64,000 nt of DNA, taken from assembly GCA_900708905.1 (NCBI GenBank), contig CAADRB010000021.1:398258-462257 (forward strand), in the 5' to 3' direction. Numbering within the stretch: the stretch's first letter is position 1; the number at the start of each line of letters is the position of its first letter. Made by a program: the position numbers and the translations under genes. Shown one piece after another: positions 36,401 to 51,400 of this stretch. The stretch comes from Hymenolepis diminuta. Its lineage: Eukaryota > Platyhelminthes > Cestoda > Cyclophyllidea > Hymenolepididae. A model generated the notes under the pieces. It searched no databases. It was given only the letters and a program-made list of their open reading frames with translations, and was not told the DNA's origin.

Positions 36401-39400
36401 AAAGTAGTAGGAGTTTGTAGTGATTTCGTCAATTTTACACCCGTATAATCGGTTGGCAGCTATGTTTATGTTAATCGTAATAACTCGTTAGTTGTTGTTA
36501 CATGGAGCTAGTAGGACTCTTGTCGTCTCTAGGACTAGACTTTGGTTACCACACAGTAGCGTTTGCTAAAGCCGTCGGTTCTTAGATCAAAGTTAGAAAG
36601 TGTTACAGCTAAATCTTAATGAAGCCAATTTATGAAAAAATGATCTCCCATAGTTCGTTCTTATTAGACAGATACAAACGTAGGTTCGGATGTTCCACTT
36701 GATGGAGAAAAGGGATATGAAATCTGAAGATATCGATGATGAAGAATAAAGATGTCTGCAGAGTTTCTTAACGACTAGAGATATTTAAGGTCATTACTTT
36801 TCAACTTTCTGACCCGGGCAGCACAAAGGTATCCTGAAGTCTCGCTGATGAGAACCTCACAATCTGTCCTTAATGTAATTTCAACTAATAGTCCCAAAAC
36901 ATCCACGAAAATATCAGTAGACAATGGAAATAGAAGGCAAATTTTGAAATGTTGGAACTTTATATAACGATGCCCAGTTACCCTTATGCACTGTACGATC
37001 TGAAAATTATGCGTTATTTCTAATATAAAAGGGAAGAAAAGATAGGATAAAATGTTAGTATCGTCAGGGAAAGAAATATTTAATAATTCGCATGCTTTCA
37101 TTTTCTCCTAGACATTCATTCGGTTCTTTGAATGAGCACCGATGTGCATTGATCTAGTGAACTCACACTTGATAGCGTGCATATTGTCCAGTGCACAATA
37201 AACAGGCGTAGTGCCAACTAGCCCAAGTTTAATGGGACCTATTGCAACAGGAAGGGCACAAGGTATCCTATTGATAATAGTTGTATTGTGCTACTATACT
37301 ATAAAAGATATATAAATTTTTGGCCTTGGTAGCTCAACCACCTGGGAAGCGGATGAGCCAGTCAGCGATATCAAAAATCTTTTTACTTGCTTTCTTTTAT
37401 GACTCAAAAAATATTTTATCTCAACTGATTTGACTCTTGGCGATAATTTGAGATGTCAATATATACTTTTATAGGCAATGCGATGAAACATGGGAATCAA
37501 ATAAGTTTGTTATTTTAGGGGAAAATTATATTAAAAGTCTTGCTACCTTTGAATTCCATATTAATTAATTTCATCAGCTTTTGATCTCCAACTTCTCTAT
37601 GCTCGTTACTGTTTTTTTCTTAGAAATTCTCCAGCTGATAGTGGAATTTTTAAGCTCTTCTACAAATGGCACACCTAAATTTAGGAGCTTTACTTTCTTA
37701 TTAATCACAAAGAATCAAAGAAATATATTCATCATTGGAGGCTATAGAATCGCGGTAATAGGGATGATGTAAGAGATTAGAGGCACTTAAAAATGTATTG
37801 AATGTATTTTACCACGAATTATCTTCCTTTTATCTGTTTAGCCTTGTTTAAAAATTGTTTGTGCTCAATAAAGTGTACATTAACTTTTTTCCTGCACCCT
37901 TGCTTTTAAATCGGATTAGGATTTCTATTCTTTTAATGCTTTCCTTCTTCATCTTCAAGATCGATCACCGTTTTTAGTACTCTATCACACCTACCTACCA
38001 ATTGTGCACACTTTTCTACCGTTGTCTTGGTAGTAAATTTTCTAGTTTGTGGTTGCCTTAACCAAATTGTGAGTGGTTTGATGTTCCGGCAGTTACCGAA
38101 ATTTTTCTCATTAATTGGTCGGCAAAAGGCTGACCCCTTCATTTTGAGTTGAACAGGGAGATATATATTTATAGAGGGAGAGAAATAAGGAAAGGTTTAA
38201 ATTCGAATATATCGGTAACGGAATAATTAAGACATTCAGATCGAGTAGGAGTTAGTGCCCCTTCGTAATCAAGAACTTCTTGCATCTCAATATTTAAGAT
38301 CATTAAGCTTAGTTTGTAACTTTAGGATAGAAGGCTGTTAAATGGAGATCGCGTACCGACTTTCATAATCAATTATTTCAAACAAAAATATTTCTAAGTG
38401 TTATACCTAAATAAGATAACTGCGGAAATTTAAAAGATTGAATAATGACATCTATTTCATCTTCTATTCACTTTATTATAAATGTTAGAAAGTCACCTTG
38501 GGAAAACGGCTTACAAAGCTCTACTTGCTTACAATTTTAGCCTATCTCATCTTTGCCATGCTAAAGCTGTAAACCGCAGAATGTCATCCAAGATTACTCG
38601 TCTTCTTAATCACTGGAAGGAGATAATAAGTTGAATTAAATAACTGGTCAAAATGCACTGGACATCGTAGACAAGTATTTGCTGTAATTTAGGGGAACGT
38701 GAACTGGCCATTTAAGTATTTCCTAAAACGTACTACTAAATTCATTGAACAGTCTTCCTGTCTTTTTAGTACCACAAAAGAGGGGCAGAGCCCGAGTGAC
38801 CACTTTTTTCTTCGGCTCTTCTATTGGAAGTTTAAATTAACTAATAACCATTCAGACAATGCTGTCTTCATAGCTAGATTTGTGTTTTATTTTTGAGCCT
38901 CTAAGTTCTATATAGTATTTAGTACTCCGAGTTACATACCAACTTATTGCTTATTAGAGTGTGAAATTAATTTCCGATAGTGTGAATGTGTTGATCTTCA
39001 TAAAACGCTCATAATACACTCCTAACGTATCAGTGACTCATTCTTAGGCCTCTTCTTTCAATGAACAAAATTGTGAAAGCCAGACTTGCTTTTGTCCAAT
39101 TCGTTTCCTTGATACTGTCTATATAACAATTATCTTTTTACTCTTATTCTTCTTGGAAACAATGAGATTCATTTATATGGGCCTCTTTTGGATAGTATAA
39201 TACCTATTTCAATTTCGATTTAATAGGTTTCTTAATTATACCAAGGCGCTTTTATCTTACAATCAAATTCAGTTCAAAGTTCTTGTTTAAATTTAATAAG
39301 CAGGGTAATAGTTTTAATTCTCTAATTTTCATCCTTGTTGACACCATTGAGTGTGAATTCACCCTTGTTATCTTCTTTTAATGATTTATTATTACAATTC

Positions 39401-42400
39401 AGCCAGTTGGGCTCAAAGAGTCTGTGAAAACCACAATAAAGTTGCTTTATTTATGAAAGCACGCTTAACCTATTAATTAAACGCCACCATTAAAACATAC
39501 GGAGGCTTTGAATCTGGCCTGCTAAATTACAATATGAAACCACATCTTATCTGTAGAAAGACAATAAGATTCGTCTATTAATATTAATAGATGTCTTCTT
39601 TTTGGTCCTCTTTTTTCCCCAAAAATCATTACAGTTCTGTTTCTTTTAATAATATCGGATCTAGTTGGATTGATAATAAATTCCAATTGCTGGATTCTTA
39701 TCTTTTGGCATTCCTAAGGCGTCCGCTATTTATTTTTAGTCATCCTTTTTGAAGTTGTCTTAATTTATCAGTCCATCTCTTCTCGTTGTATTGTTCTTTT
39801 CCAGTTGACCTGAAATTATTCCTAAGATTTGTTATGATGACAAATGTACACTTATTATTATTACTCATAGCCAAGCAAAAAATTAAAATTTACTTTCATA
39901 GGGAAGAATTTTAACAATATAATCTTTTGCAGAGAAGAGGTTGAGTAAAGGTTTGCAACAAAGTCAAAGGTACAAATAAAATCTGGATTTTTCAGTTTAT
40001 TCCAAAGTTCATTATTAAGTGAATGAAGTTCATGTTTGCGATGTTCAAAGTTTATTGACCAGTTAATCTAATTGAATTGCTGGTCGTGCCACTTGGAGAA
40101 TTTTCCCTCTTCTAATAGGCAATAGTTGTTAAGTTGACAGGCCTTATTTGATTACAAAGGGTACTCAAAACGTGGGGTAATTTCATTTACAATAAAATGA
40201 CTACATTAAAGCTATTTTTCAAGATCTGGATTATTATAATCTCTATTTAAACGTATCTATTTCATTTCCAAAATCTTGTAACGAATGCAATGTTGGATTC
40301 AATACATACTATAAGTTCTCTATAATTTACTGAATGTTTGGTGTTTTTCAAAATTTTGCTTTTTTTAATAATCTTAAATCGAATTTGTGATGGCTTAAAC
40401 TTGCTGAGGCTTCATCTTGTTTCCTATTATTAAATAGGGGTATTTTTTTACATTTTAGTCTTACAGAATTTCTAACTGACAATTTTTATAAACCTACTAC
40501 TACCCAAATCCCGTGTAGAATAAGGGAGAAGGTCTGTGGCTCAAACAACCTTTTTTATTAAGATAATGTGTAAAATTGAATATGAGATAAATGATTGGCC
40601 GCCTGGTTGGCAATAGTGGCGGTGATGATTGGTTCGGTGGTGGTCTTACATATCCAGGTGTGGGGGCAGAAATCCACTGACTGATACTCACTTGGGTGCA
40701 TTGAATCCCTTTCCCTTTATCTCTTTTTGTGCCGTCTTACTAATATGATTGAAAGTTGTAAATTGTTTCCTTTACGATGGATACTAATAATAAACACGCG
40801 TAAGAAACTAATTTAAATTACTATCAGACTGGCAAATGAGCCTATGGAAATATGCTTGTATAAACTCGATATGGATTTAAGTGATACGAGTAATTGACGT
40901 TGTTCCCTGTTCTTATATCTTTGTGATCTGGTAATATAGGCTTTATATCTTATACCGGTTATTCAAATGTTGGTCAGTTGGTCCTATTGCATATTCTGTT
41001 TGCAAAATCCGGTTGGATCGTTCAGTATTTCTCAGTTGCAAATATTTCCTAACTACGTATTCAGAACCCTAGTTAAGAAATGAAGTTTCTCTATCTAAGC
41101 AACCTTTTTCCTACCCTTACAATTCTTAAACATTTTTTAAACGATCATTCCTATCTTAATTTTATTGCGAGATGCTTAAACGAAAAAATTAAATTTTGCT
41201 ATACCCTCTAATTATCACGATAGTAATTATACACGATAACGATTTATTGGAAGTGAAAACCCTTAATTTTTGTGCACAACAATTTTAACATTATTTAAAT
41301 AAATTCCCTGCTACTGATCAGCTGAAGTTTTAGCTCTGTTTGAACTCTTCGGCACTATTGTGTAAAGGGGGATCTTATTTGGGTCAGCTTTTTGTTACAT
41401 CCGCGCTCTCAACCAATTGTGTGCTCAGATGAAAAGCAGATAGTGCAGAGCAGGTCCCGCTTTGAATGTCAAGCTTTGTCCTATTGAGAATTAGTTGTCC
41501 TGTTTAATAGCCCGATCGGTTACTTTAAAGAAAGCTTTTTAAGGGTTTCAAATAATAATTTGCTCTGTTGCTATGAGAATATAATTGATACGAGCATCTA
41601 ATCCTGAAACTTCGTGCAGTTCCAGACGAAAAATTTCTTAGACTATTAGATGATCTGATTTATGAAGTGCGCAATTTCGAAAATATAAATAAATGGAGAC
41701 TCCATTGTTCCCGAAAGAAAAACGTTCTTCTAACTCAATAACCTCTAAAACAGAATTTTAATTGATTCGCATGCTCTCATATCTCTTAAACCAAGGAGAG
41801 CGATCGCAACACGATATATAAATTTGACTAGTGAAACTTTCGTGTTTCACTCTCTCATTTCGGCACTATACTATTCGGATAAGCGGATGCATAGCCCTAA
41901 CGTTTTACTTTTGTTATGTTTGTGGAAAAGTGTTCTCCACGAAATATGAAAGCAATGCTTTCTTTTAAACTATCAATCACATATAATTAGCATCGTTCCA
42001 TTTCACTACTCCCTCGAGAAAAGTTTTTAACCCTTTAATTTTAGTCATGATAGACCGGCCAAGCCGGAGACTCCCTTGGTGTCTTATGTGATTTCTTTTG
42101 GTTTGTATTGATTTCTGTTGGCATGAAGAGAACCAGGAAACTATATAAAGCTAGTATTATGATTTGATTATTAACTGATCATTTTATTTTACAGTTAGTA
42201 GAATGTTTCCTTATCAGTACTACACCTATTCCAAAGTAAACACCGACTGTCGATCTAAACTTTACAGAGTGAATCATCCCTCCTGGCTGGTTGTCTAACA
42301 TTTAGTTTTTTGTAGCGTTTTTGCCCTCTTCTTCTTGACTGATGGGGAATCATGCAATAAATTGCACAAAATGTGCATAAATACGCAAATAGGTTCGAAA

Positions 42401-45400
42401 TTGAATCGTCATTTAGAATGCAAGCAATGAAGCTATTTGAGTTGGGTAGTGTAGTGAATGTAAATATTCGGAAGGAGTTATGAGGAGATTTGTCCAATTT
42501 AGAATTACGGAAATTAATGTCTGCAATCATGAAAAGAGGAGATATCTTGTGTAATTCTTATAAGTTGATAAATAAACCTTGAACAGTGATATAAAGAGGA
42601 GTTCATTGGGAAAACGGCGGTATATTCAATCACTTATCGTCATGCTAAAGAAAATTCCCTAGAAAATATCCCAGGTTGATAAACTTTGGTGTATCTAAAG
42701 CGTATTAGTACATGTTCTCACATTGTATCCCTGAACGTGTTTTCTCCTTGCATATTGCCATTCTTTTAGTCCGAGATCTAATTATTTGTTAATCATTATT
42801 CAAACTTTCTGCGTGCCCTTTGTATCCTCATCAGTTGGTTGATTTCTCATGAATATAAACTATCCAGTTCCATTATAAGCGTGTTATCTCAATCTTTCCC
42901 TAGCTATTACTCCCGTTAAAAGCGCTCAGAACTCAACGGTTTTCGCTATTTGCTAATCAGGATGGTCACTAGACTCGCTGGATATTGAACTTAGTCTTCT
43001 GGTAGTTTTCGCTTCAAGGACGTGACTTTGAAGTGCCTCGATGGGTTTCGAGCCTACTTTTTATTGCCTTAAATCTCGGGTAAACTATTTGAATTAACTT
43101 ATTCATTCATAAAAAACTGTTAATTGTATTGATCTACTACTTAATATAAGTTTGGCTAAAAGATAGTGCTTTTAGTTTGTTTACAGTCAATCAAGTCCGT
43201 CTATATAAGTACCGTCATTTCCATGTTTGACATTGATTTATGGGCTGAAATTATGCTGTCTAATTACTAAAAGGTCTTTTCGGTCTACATATACTAAAAA
43301 TAATACTTTTTTTTAAAATTGCGTCGGTTTTGTGACAGCTAAATTTTTGACTCAGGGGTTTTATATCCTACTTGTGCCAAATAATCTCTGAGATTTTGGT
43401 TCAATAGGCGGGCACTCATAAAATGCATTGGAATTAAAAATGTCTTCTTCACACCTGAAGCCACAAAATCGAGATTCATTGATGCGCATGTATCCATTAG
43501 GCTGACTAACTACCCAGTTTAATAAGTATTTCATAATGTCATCTATCTACTCTAAATTATGGAAAGCATTCTCCTTTATTGAACATATGCGTTAGTGTGT
43601 GATATCAGTTATTCTGTTGAAAAATGGCCTGGATTAAAATAAGTTCTTAAAACCTTATTCAAGGATATATCCTCTGCCATATCCTTAGGGAATTATTTGT
43701 CCATATTTTGGTTCATAAAGGCGCTCTTATAGTAGCTTCAAATCTGTTTTGATAATTTCATATTCTCTGTTGTCTTCGACAAGAATGTATACATCATCAT
43801 AGAGATTTCTATCTCACATCATTAAGGCTTAAACGCAGCAATTTCTAAATCTCACATATATGCTATTACTGCAGTCATCTGAAGTGGGTTGAAATAAGAA
43901 ATCTCTAGAATAGGGACAAAGAATGTACTACTGTTATTTGATTGAAATGCTAATATTTTTTGAACGTATTTCTTCCATAGAAAATCATTATTACAATAAG
44001 AAGAAATGATGAAATTGTTCCCATATTATCTCTTTTTCTTCTGAATAAAATTCATACTTAGCTTAACCTCTTTTTCTTTCTGCTTGGTGTTTACTCTGCT
44101 AAAAGCACTCCAGATATACGGTTGGACTTTCCCTGTCTGAGTGCTTTATATGAGTGCGATAAATTTTGAAAGTGTTGCGTATACGTCTGATTTGGTTTAG
44201 CTATAATTTTAATAATCAGCTGTACTGGTTGCTACGACCTATAAGGCTAATAGATAGATGAGATGAATATATTGAAAGCAGTCTCCATCGTTTCTATGTA
44301 AGTAAATCGGAAGTAGGCTAGGGTCAATCTCTTATGAAGCATCTGAAATAATCATCCAGTCTTTGATGGACTTAGACCCCAAAGAATGGCAAAGACCAAT
44401 GTGTATTTGTTCCGGGCTAATGCATACTTGACACACACATATTAAATTTATTGATGATAGATATACGCTGTCGTGTGGAGTCGTACTTGTCAGCGCAATC
44501 ATACATTGTTATAGAAATTGACCGACTTTCCTCTCAGGTATCGTCTTTATTTTCATAAGCTGATTTACTAATGGACCTTTTGTTATCCTCTTTTGCCATA
44601 ATTAAATAAAAGACTCTAGAGTGCTAATGTTTTCTGTTTGTTTGAGATTTTGTTTTCGCTACACATTCTTGCTGAAATTTCGCACTTCTCAGTTTTCACA
44701 TCAAAACAAATTCGCTACGTATAGAGAAGGAGAAATGAAGAGTTATCATATCGTCGTTTGCAAAAATTTCACATTTTTTTGCATCGTAATCTCAGTGGAT
44801 ATATTTTGAGCACACAACTTTTTCTTGCTTATAACATATTCTAATCTTCCATAGCATTTAGCAGTTCTTCTCTTTTGTTTACACTAGCATTTTTTTTCTT
44901 TCTGCACTCGATAAGAGTTCGAGATTTGTTTAAATGTTCTTCATTACATCAAACCTTTAAAGGGGGGTGAAAGAGAGTGAGTTTCTATTTTACTAGACAG
45001 GATAGAAATTAGTAAAATATCCATTAACTTTGAATTCCGAAATTCTTAGTATCTTGACATTAATTTACTATTCCTGATTAGTGCTGCCTTTAGCCTTCGA
45101 TACAGGGCTAGGTTTGTTGGTTGAAATTTTAGACTCACTAGCTATAAGATTTTATGAAATTTTTCACAACAAGTTAGAAAGAGGACAAAGACGAGACAAT
45201 AGCCAGCTTAACGGAGGTAGGACGAGGCATAGAAGAGAACAAACAGAAACATAACATGCGGTAGGCAGAAAACCGCGGAAAAATATTGCTAAACCAGTAT
45301 AAAGGAATAGTTAACAGTTGCCATATCGCAATTATTGTTTTTCAGTATTCTTTATGACATTCTATAGCATGCTTTATTTGAAAAAACGGCAGGTGTCTTC

Positions 45401-48400
45401 GAAGTGTTTCACGTGGAATTGATGTGTAAAAAAACCTTTTAGCTTGCTTGTTCTTATTTTTTGGCAGTTGTGAACGCTCTTTGCAAATTTGCGTGCTGTT
45501 TTCTCTCGATTCAGCACTTAATACTTTTTACACCCTCTTGTGTTTATTACTACGTTTTTTTCTTCAAGAAAAATACCTTCTAACATGATGCCCATAATTT
45601 ACCATCTCCAAAACTGCTTTCGATATTCTAAGTGTTTTTGTTGGTATAACTGGAAAAAAAATTAAATAACGGTGTGTATACGATTTATTTCAGGGAAAAA
45701 TAATAAACACAACTTTTAGTTTTTCATTCCGTTTCTTTTAATAAAAAGTGAAACAGTGCCCTTAAATAATTTACCGCTCTTGTATTACAGCTGAGATATC
45801 AAAATAGTATCCTTAATTTGAGGAGAGGGGGCAAAGTGGAAGGTATATTTATCAGAAGGCATTTTTGATAATTCTCGGTATAATTTTGAAACTGTCTTAT
45901 GGGTGAATTAACAGAAATTTTGTTTATTTATGGTTAATTGTTTACAGTGAACTAGAGGTAGCAAATAAACAAGGTATGGGAAAGAAGTTTCGTAGCGTTC
46001 AGGGATCTGCTTTCAATAACAAAAAAATCTAAATTGACTCAGAAGTAGATTTTCAAATATTTAACATTTTGTAGCCGATTTTAGTATTTCCTTCCCTTAT
46101 TTTTTTGCATTTTCTCTCAACCCAAGTCTATGAAGCAATTTACTTATAACTTATGCAGAAACTTCATGGAAAGGGAATTAAACTGAACATCGGATATCTA
46201 GCAATTTGAAGTGTCCTTCTGAGTTCCCTCCTACTTTTATATTTTAATATATTCGGTATTTAGGAATTTCTAGTTGAATATTAACAAAATAAAGTCGTTT
46301 ATGCAGCTTTCCTTTTTCAATTATATTTCTCTAAAATTACTGTTTATAGTCTAGTACTCCCACCGAAGAATTCATTGGTATCCTCATTCTTCCAGGCCGA
46401 TCTTGGAGTTTAGATGAACCATAGAACATAGTAACAACAAATCTCAAGTCCTTTCCCAACACTTGCCTTGGACAGAAGAGTAAAAGAGAAGTGAGAAACA
46501 GACACTAGTTATCCCCCTCTTGAAAGGTATTAACCATCATGTTTGGTAATGTCCTTCACTGGCTATGCACCGATGAGCATAGATCTTATGAACTCTAACT
46601 CGGCAGACGTTCAGATTGATCTCTATGCTACCAGCGCAAAGTGGATGTTAGATTGTCTTAATTCTAGTGCTGAAATCGTTAAACATGGAAAGTGATAGAA
46701 TTTATGTTCAAATAGTTGTTTTGTAAAGAGAAAAACATTCTATTGGTCATTCTATTTTCACTCTTTTGTGTAGACGAAGCTTTAATATCGATAATTAAAT
46801 AATTACTCGGCAAACCATTAGACAGAAATTCACCTTATATATTTATGACCGTAGATCACAAAATCCTTATTCTTCGTTCGACCGCCCAACGTTCAGGTGA
46901 TTGTTAGTACTCTAACATCTTTTTTCAGAGCCGAAGCTTTATCATTTGTGGTTAAATAATTCAATACAAGCTTGAACCACTTTTTTGTCGATGATCGTGA
47001 CATTCAGTTGAGCTTTCGAGTGTTTTGCTAGGCTATAACATCGTTTGTGTTGAACCGAAGCATTATCAGGTATGATTATTGTTACTATTATTATCCACAT
47101 CAAGGCAAAAAATGTTACTATTTTTCATCAAGGAAATGCATCTAAACAGGAGGAATGGTTAATTAGTCCAATAAAGGATTAAGAGTAGGGAATAGATTAG
47201 AAGCTAAGAAGTCAAGGCAACGAAAAATCTAACTTCACTTGATTTTCGGTCTTTTTACTGCTTCATATCAGTTCCCAGAGAAATCGTTTCTTTGATTTAA
47301 ATACCTTATCGACCGTTTCATTAAATAGGAGAGTTGGTAATACCTCAGTTTATCATCAAATTTTGATTATCTACCTCACGTAACTTTAGGAATCCATGAG
47401 ATTGACTTATCCAGATTCATAACGTTTAATCAGAAGAAATCTTTATCGATTGCAAGTAGCTTTTAAGTGGTCACCTGAATTCGTCGAATTGTGTGCGTTT
47501 GTGGAGAGAAATACAACTTCGCAAACACGCTCGCACAAAGTAGGGTAGAGAAAGCTAGAGCTAGAGCTAGAAGATGATGGTGGTGATTATGGGGGGACTG
47601 AAGCGCACGTGCTCACGCTATGCGGCATCATAAACTAGCGGCGTCTTTTAATCTTCTCTCCCTACGCTGCGCTTGACTATGTGTGTTTATTAAACTCCCC
47701 TTCCTCCCTCTCCAACACCCACGGACGCACCACAAAGCACACACTCGTAGACCCACATCACTCAACCGATTCTTTCACTCACTCCCTCTAACACCGCTCC
47801 ATTTCTCGCTCTCCAAACTCTCTACTAAGCAGTGCACGAAGTGATTCTACGGTTGATTTGTGTGTGAGAGCTGGTCTGGCTTGGGCTGACCTAGGCTAAA
47901 GTTTGGCTTGACATTGGTTTGCACGGTCGGGAGAGCTTTGCATGCTTACTTGCATGCTCCTACTGAGTTAAGCTGGCTGAGTTGGTTTTATTGACGAGCT
48001 TGATTCAAAGCACTAGGGCTGATCATTAGTATCACTAAATCCCTGTTTAATTGGTCCTGGAGACCGAGTAGGGTCGAATGCGCCCCTGATCTTAAATATG
48101 CTGCCAATTTGAAGTAATTAGCAGGTCGGTTTGTTTTATTGTAGTATTTAAAGGGAGATTGACAAACAGACAGTACTTTAGCAATGCTTTTTAAAAGCAC
48201 ATTAATGGAATCGCGTGGCTAGTGAACAATGATGGGCGGAAAATAATAATACAAATGTTTTCGATGGAAGTATTGATTCAGATTTATGGTGAATCCGAAT
48301 TCAGTGGAGCGTTTGGTTAATTCAAAGCTTGTCCGACTAGGAGGATTCGTTAATATAATCACCGATCCCTTAACTAATTTCATGAATCGGTCGAAATTAA

Positions 48401-51400
48401 CATAACTGGAAGAACGAACTCATGTCCTAGCCTTATTTTTTCTTCTAGTCGGTCTTTATCTGTACGCTTGCAAGATGAAAATTGTAAAATTGCCTACTTC
48501 TTTATTACTATAAAATGGATAAAGGGACTCAGGTGGGGACCGTAATCTGTAGTCGGCTGTTAAGGAGTAAACTAGACATTATTATTACTATTAAAAGCCA
48601 TGCAAATGCAAATTAAACAATCTACAAATTATATTATTTTTCTCTTATTAAATAGGTAACTGAGAGAGAGGAAGGTCAAAAGAATCAAAATGACCCGTCT
48701 CCCTAAGTTGTTTTCTTTGGAATTCAGTTCCTATTTTGCCTTGTCTACTTCCGTTTGAAAGAATGGATGACACTTCTGTTTTTGTTAATTGTCATTTTTC
48801 CAACTTAGACATTTTAAGATCACAAAACCAAAGATTTATATTTCCTTATTATTATTCCATGACTTGTTATTTCTGTCGAGTTCGGATTATGACAATTATC
48901 ATTCTTTGTCAGATGATCCTTCAGATGTAAGTGACGTGAAATACCCTCAGAAAATCATTCTGTAACTATAAAGATGGTATAGGTGTGATTATCTAATTTT
49001 ATAGACTTTTACAATTTCAGATGAACTTTCCATGATGTTTTAACAACATTAAACCCGCTCTGAAGAAAATTCGCATTATACCATCCCTTTTGCTGACCAG
49101 AATTAATCAGTGCGGTTGGCACGATACTGGACATGCGCGGATGAGGATCGATCTCGTGTCCTTGGACTTTGCAGATGTGCACACTGACTATACCATCGAC
49201 ACACTTGTTCTAAATAAACACTTTAGGAAATATGCGAATACGAAAATACCTGTGAAGATGGTATTTCATTCATTCAAAGCTGGTATTCAGTACAGCATTC
49301 CATTCCACGGCCCTTTTAACTAATCTTCAGTCCGCACGTACTACCCTAAAATGTTTCACTTTGAGAAGGCATTATAATTAGTTGTAGAATCTTCAAATTT
49401 CATTCTGTTCTTTCCATTCCCCTCCGAAGAAATGCTTTATTGAAAGGTCCACTCCCATATGCAAATCAGTTTGTTATAATCAATAAATTTAATTGTAACA
49501 GTTCCGAGATTTTCATACACGAAGCGCTGTAGTCGTCCTCATGTGCCTTTGTTATAAGGCGATTATCCAAATGAGATAAAATGAAGCAGGATTAAAGAAG
49601 CAATCTTAAGTCGTTTTCAATTTCTTGAATTTGATTTAGTCTCAATTAATTACGCATTTTTCTGCTCTGTTGCCATTTTTATTTTTGAAAAATCAGATAA
49701 AAGATCCATGTGAGGGGGCGGAAACGTCTCTCAGGATGAGGGAAATTTTTTGCGTTCATTTCTTGCCCTCTTTTTGTCCTTTTCTTACTTTAGGTTTGTA
49801 TGGGTTCTTTATCGATATTAATGTCCCAAAGATTCAAAAATAGTCTTTTAAGAGATTGAGAGAGAGAGGTGTGGGGGAACGGGAGACCCCTGTACAAACT
49901 TGACCACTTCTCTGAGAGGTTAAGAGAAGGAAGCTAAGATTGGTTGTTAATTTAGTTTGGTTGATTGTTTTATACAGTGCTTATCAGATTTATGTAGCCG
50001 AAAAGCATCCGGAATTATGTAAGAATGCGACATGTGCAGAACGGCAGTTCTAGATATGACATGATAAGTATATTGGGGTCATATTAGACTTTCAAACACT
50101 AATGCTTGGTGTAAACAGATTCCAGCGTCGACCACTATTTACATGTGCATTAGAAGTTTTATCGGTTGGCTGAACACTCAAATTAGACTTATAACACTTG
50201 AGTGAGCCGTTCACCTAAACTCACATCACTAAAGATTTGCTATTGGTAATAACGCATTTTGCCTTTTTTAGATTCTTATGCAATGTAGCCTACGAGAGGA
50301 CCTAACTTCAGGATTCACTCCACAAGAAGAAACAAGAAGCGCTAACACCATTTCTGAAGACGCCTGGCAACAACGTTTACTGGAGGAAGTGAATGCTGGT
50401 ATTCCTCAACGTGAAAATTACTTCGATAGTAAGTTATCTTGAAAAGTGGCGTAATCGACATCTGGTGTTTCCTTAATTGTTATGGCTTTCCTTGGGCTAG
50501 AAGCTGTTGCAATTTTAGGTGTTTCAGGTTCAATTTTTATGGTACACTATGATCGCATTGTTGGAAGGAGGCTACAAACCCAGTAGTGGGTAAACTTGTA
50601 AAAATTATTGCCCTGCCAAGCTTTAACGAACGTCATCACTACAACATATGTAAAAGTCTGAGGGTGTGGTTGAATACTTCTATTGGAAAGAATACGTCAG
50701 ACCGTAACTATTAAATTTAAAAGCAGAATAAATCGCAATATGTCAGAGTAAGATAAAAGAGAAAAATTACCAAGCAGCTTGAGGGAATAAGAACGATTCT
50801 ATATTTAGTATATTGTATTACAGATAAACAAGTTAAAGTAGTGATTAATCGTAAATAAGGGAAAAAACCAGTATGGTCTCAAAAGAAGTTTCGAAATGGA
50901 GTCAATCTTGAGTTTTTTTATAAGAGAGGGGGTAGATACGGAGACGAGATACTGAAGCATAAGGACCTTAAGTGAGATGAGGTAAAAAATTGCCGATTAA
51001 TTGCGCGTTATTTGGTGTAACTGAGTTTACGGTATATGCAGTGGTTTTCAGTATATTCTACGGTTTACTATGGACGAAATGAAGCAGCGTATGTTCTATT
51101 CTTGGTAGTGCGAGAAGTAGTTTGCAGACAAAATGGGTTTTTACTGAAATCCTAAGTAAAGGACTAATAATGTGTTAAACGAGGCTAAAAAATGAAAACG
51201 ACAGATGTGGAGACATGACACTTGAGGTATTACTGAGGCGCGGAAGCCTAAGGTGAAGTGAGGTAAACAGTTAGAGATTTATTTTATGATGAGATGAGCG
51301 GTTGACCGCTCTCTCTGCCTTAGTAAGGTAACGGGCTGATTCTAATTCTAGTAATATTTTGAACAGTTGCTCAAGTAATTTTAAATTTGGATTTCAGGCA

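Larger units (their letters stand above)
36078..50271. other. 14.2-kb NFKBIL1 intron
   Basis: No further NFKBIL1 exon is needed: the flanking exons join in phase and the ankyrin/linker order is intact. Content that I can name: weak SINE-like pieces at about 37130-37250 and 46550-46640, an antisense small open frame at 37933-38142, repeat family A at 39960-40200, repeat family B at 40500-40740, a CG-richer block at 47490-47960 and a SINE at 49055-49200. The rest is AT-rich and featureless. Confidence 0.7.

Noticed and set aside
41831..41850. 7-bp inverted repeat GTGAAAC...GTTTCAC
   Set aside because: Too short for significance in AT-rich intron sequence and without a partner motif.
49090..49323. 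77-codon plus-strand frame
   Set aside because: Most of its first half is a SINE copy on the other strand, so the frame is a by-product.
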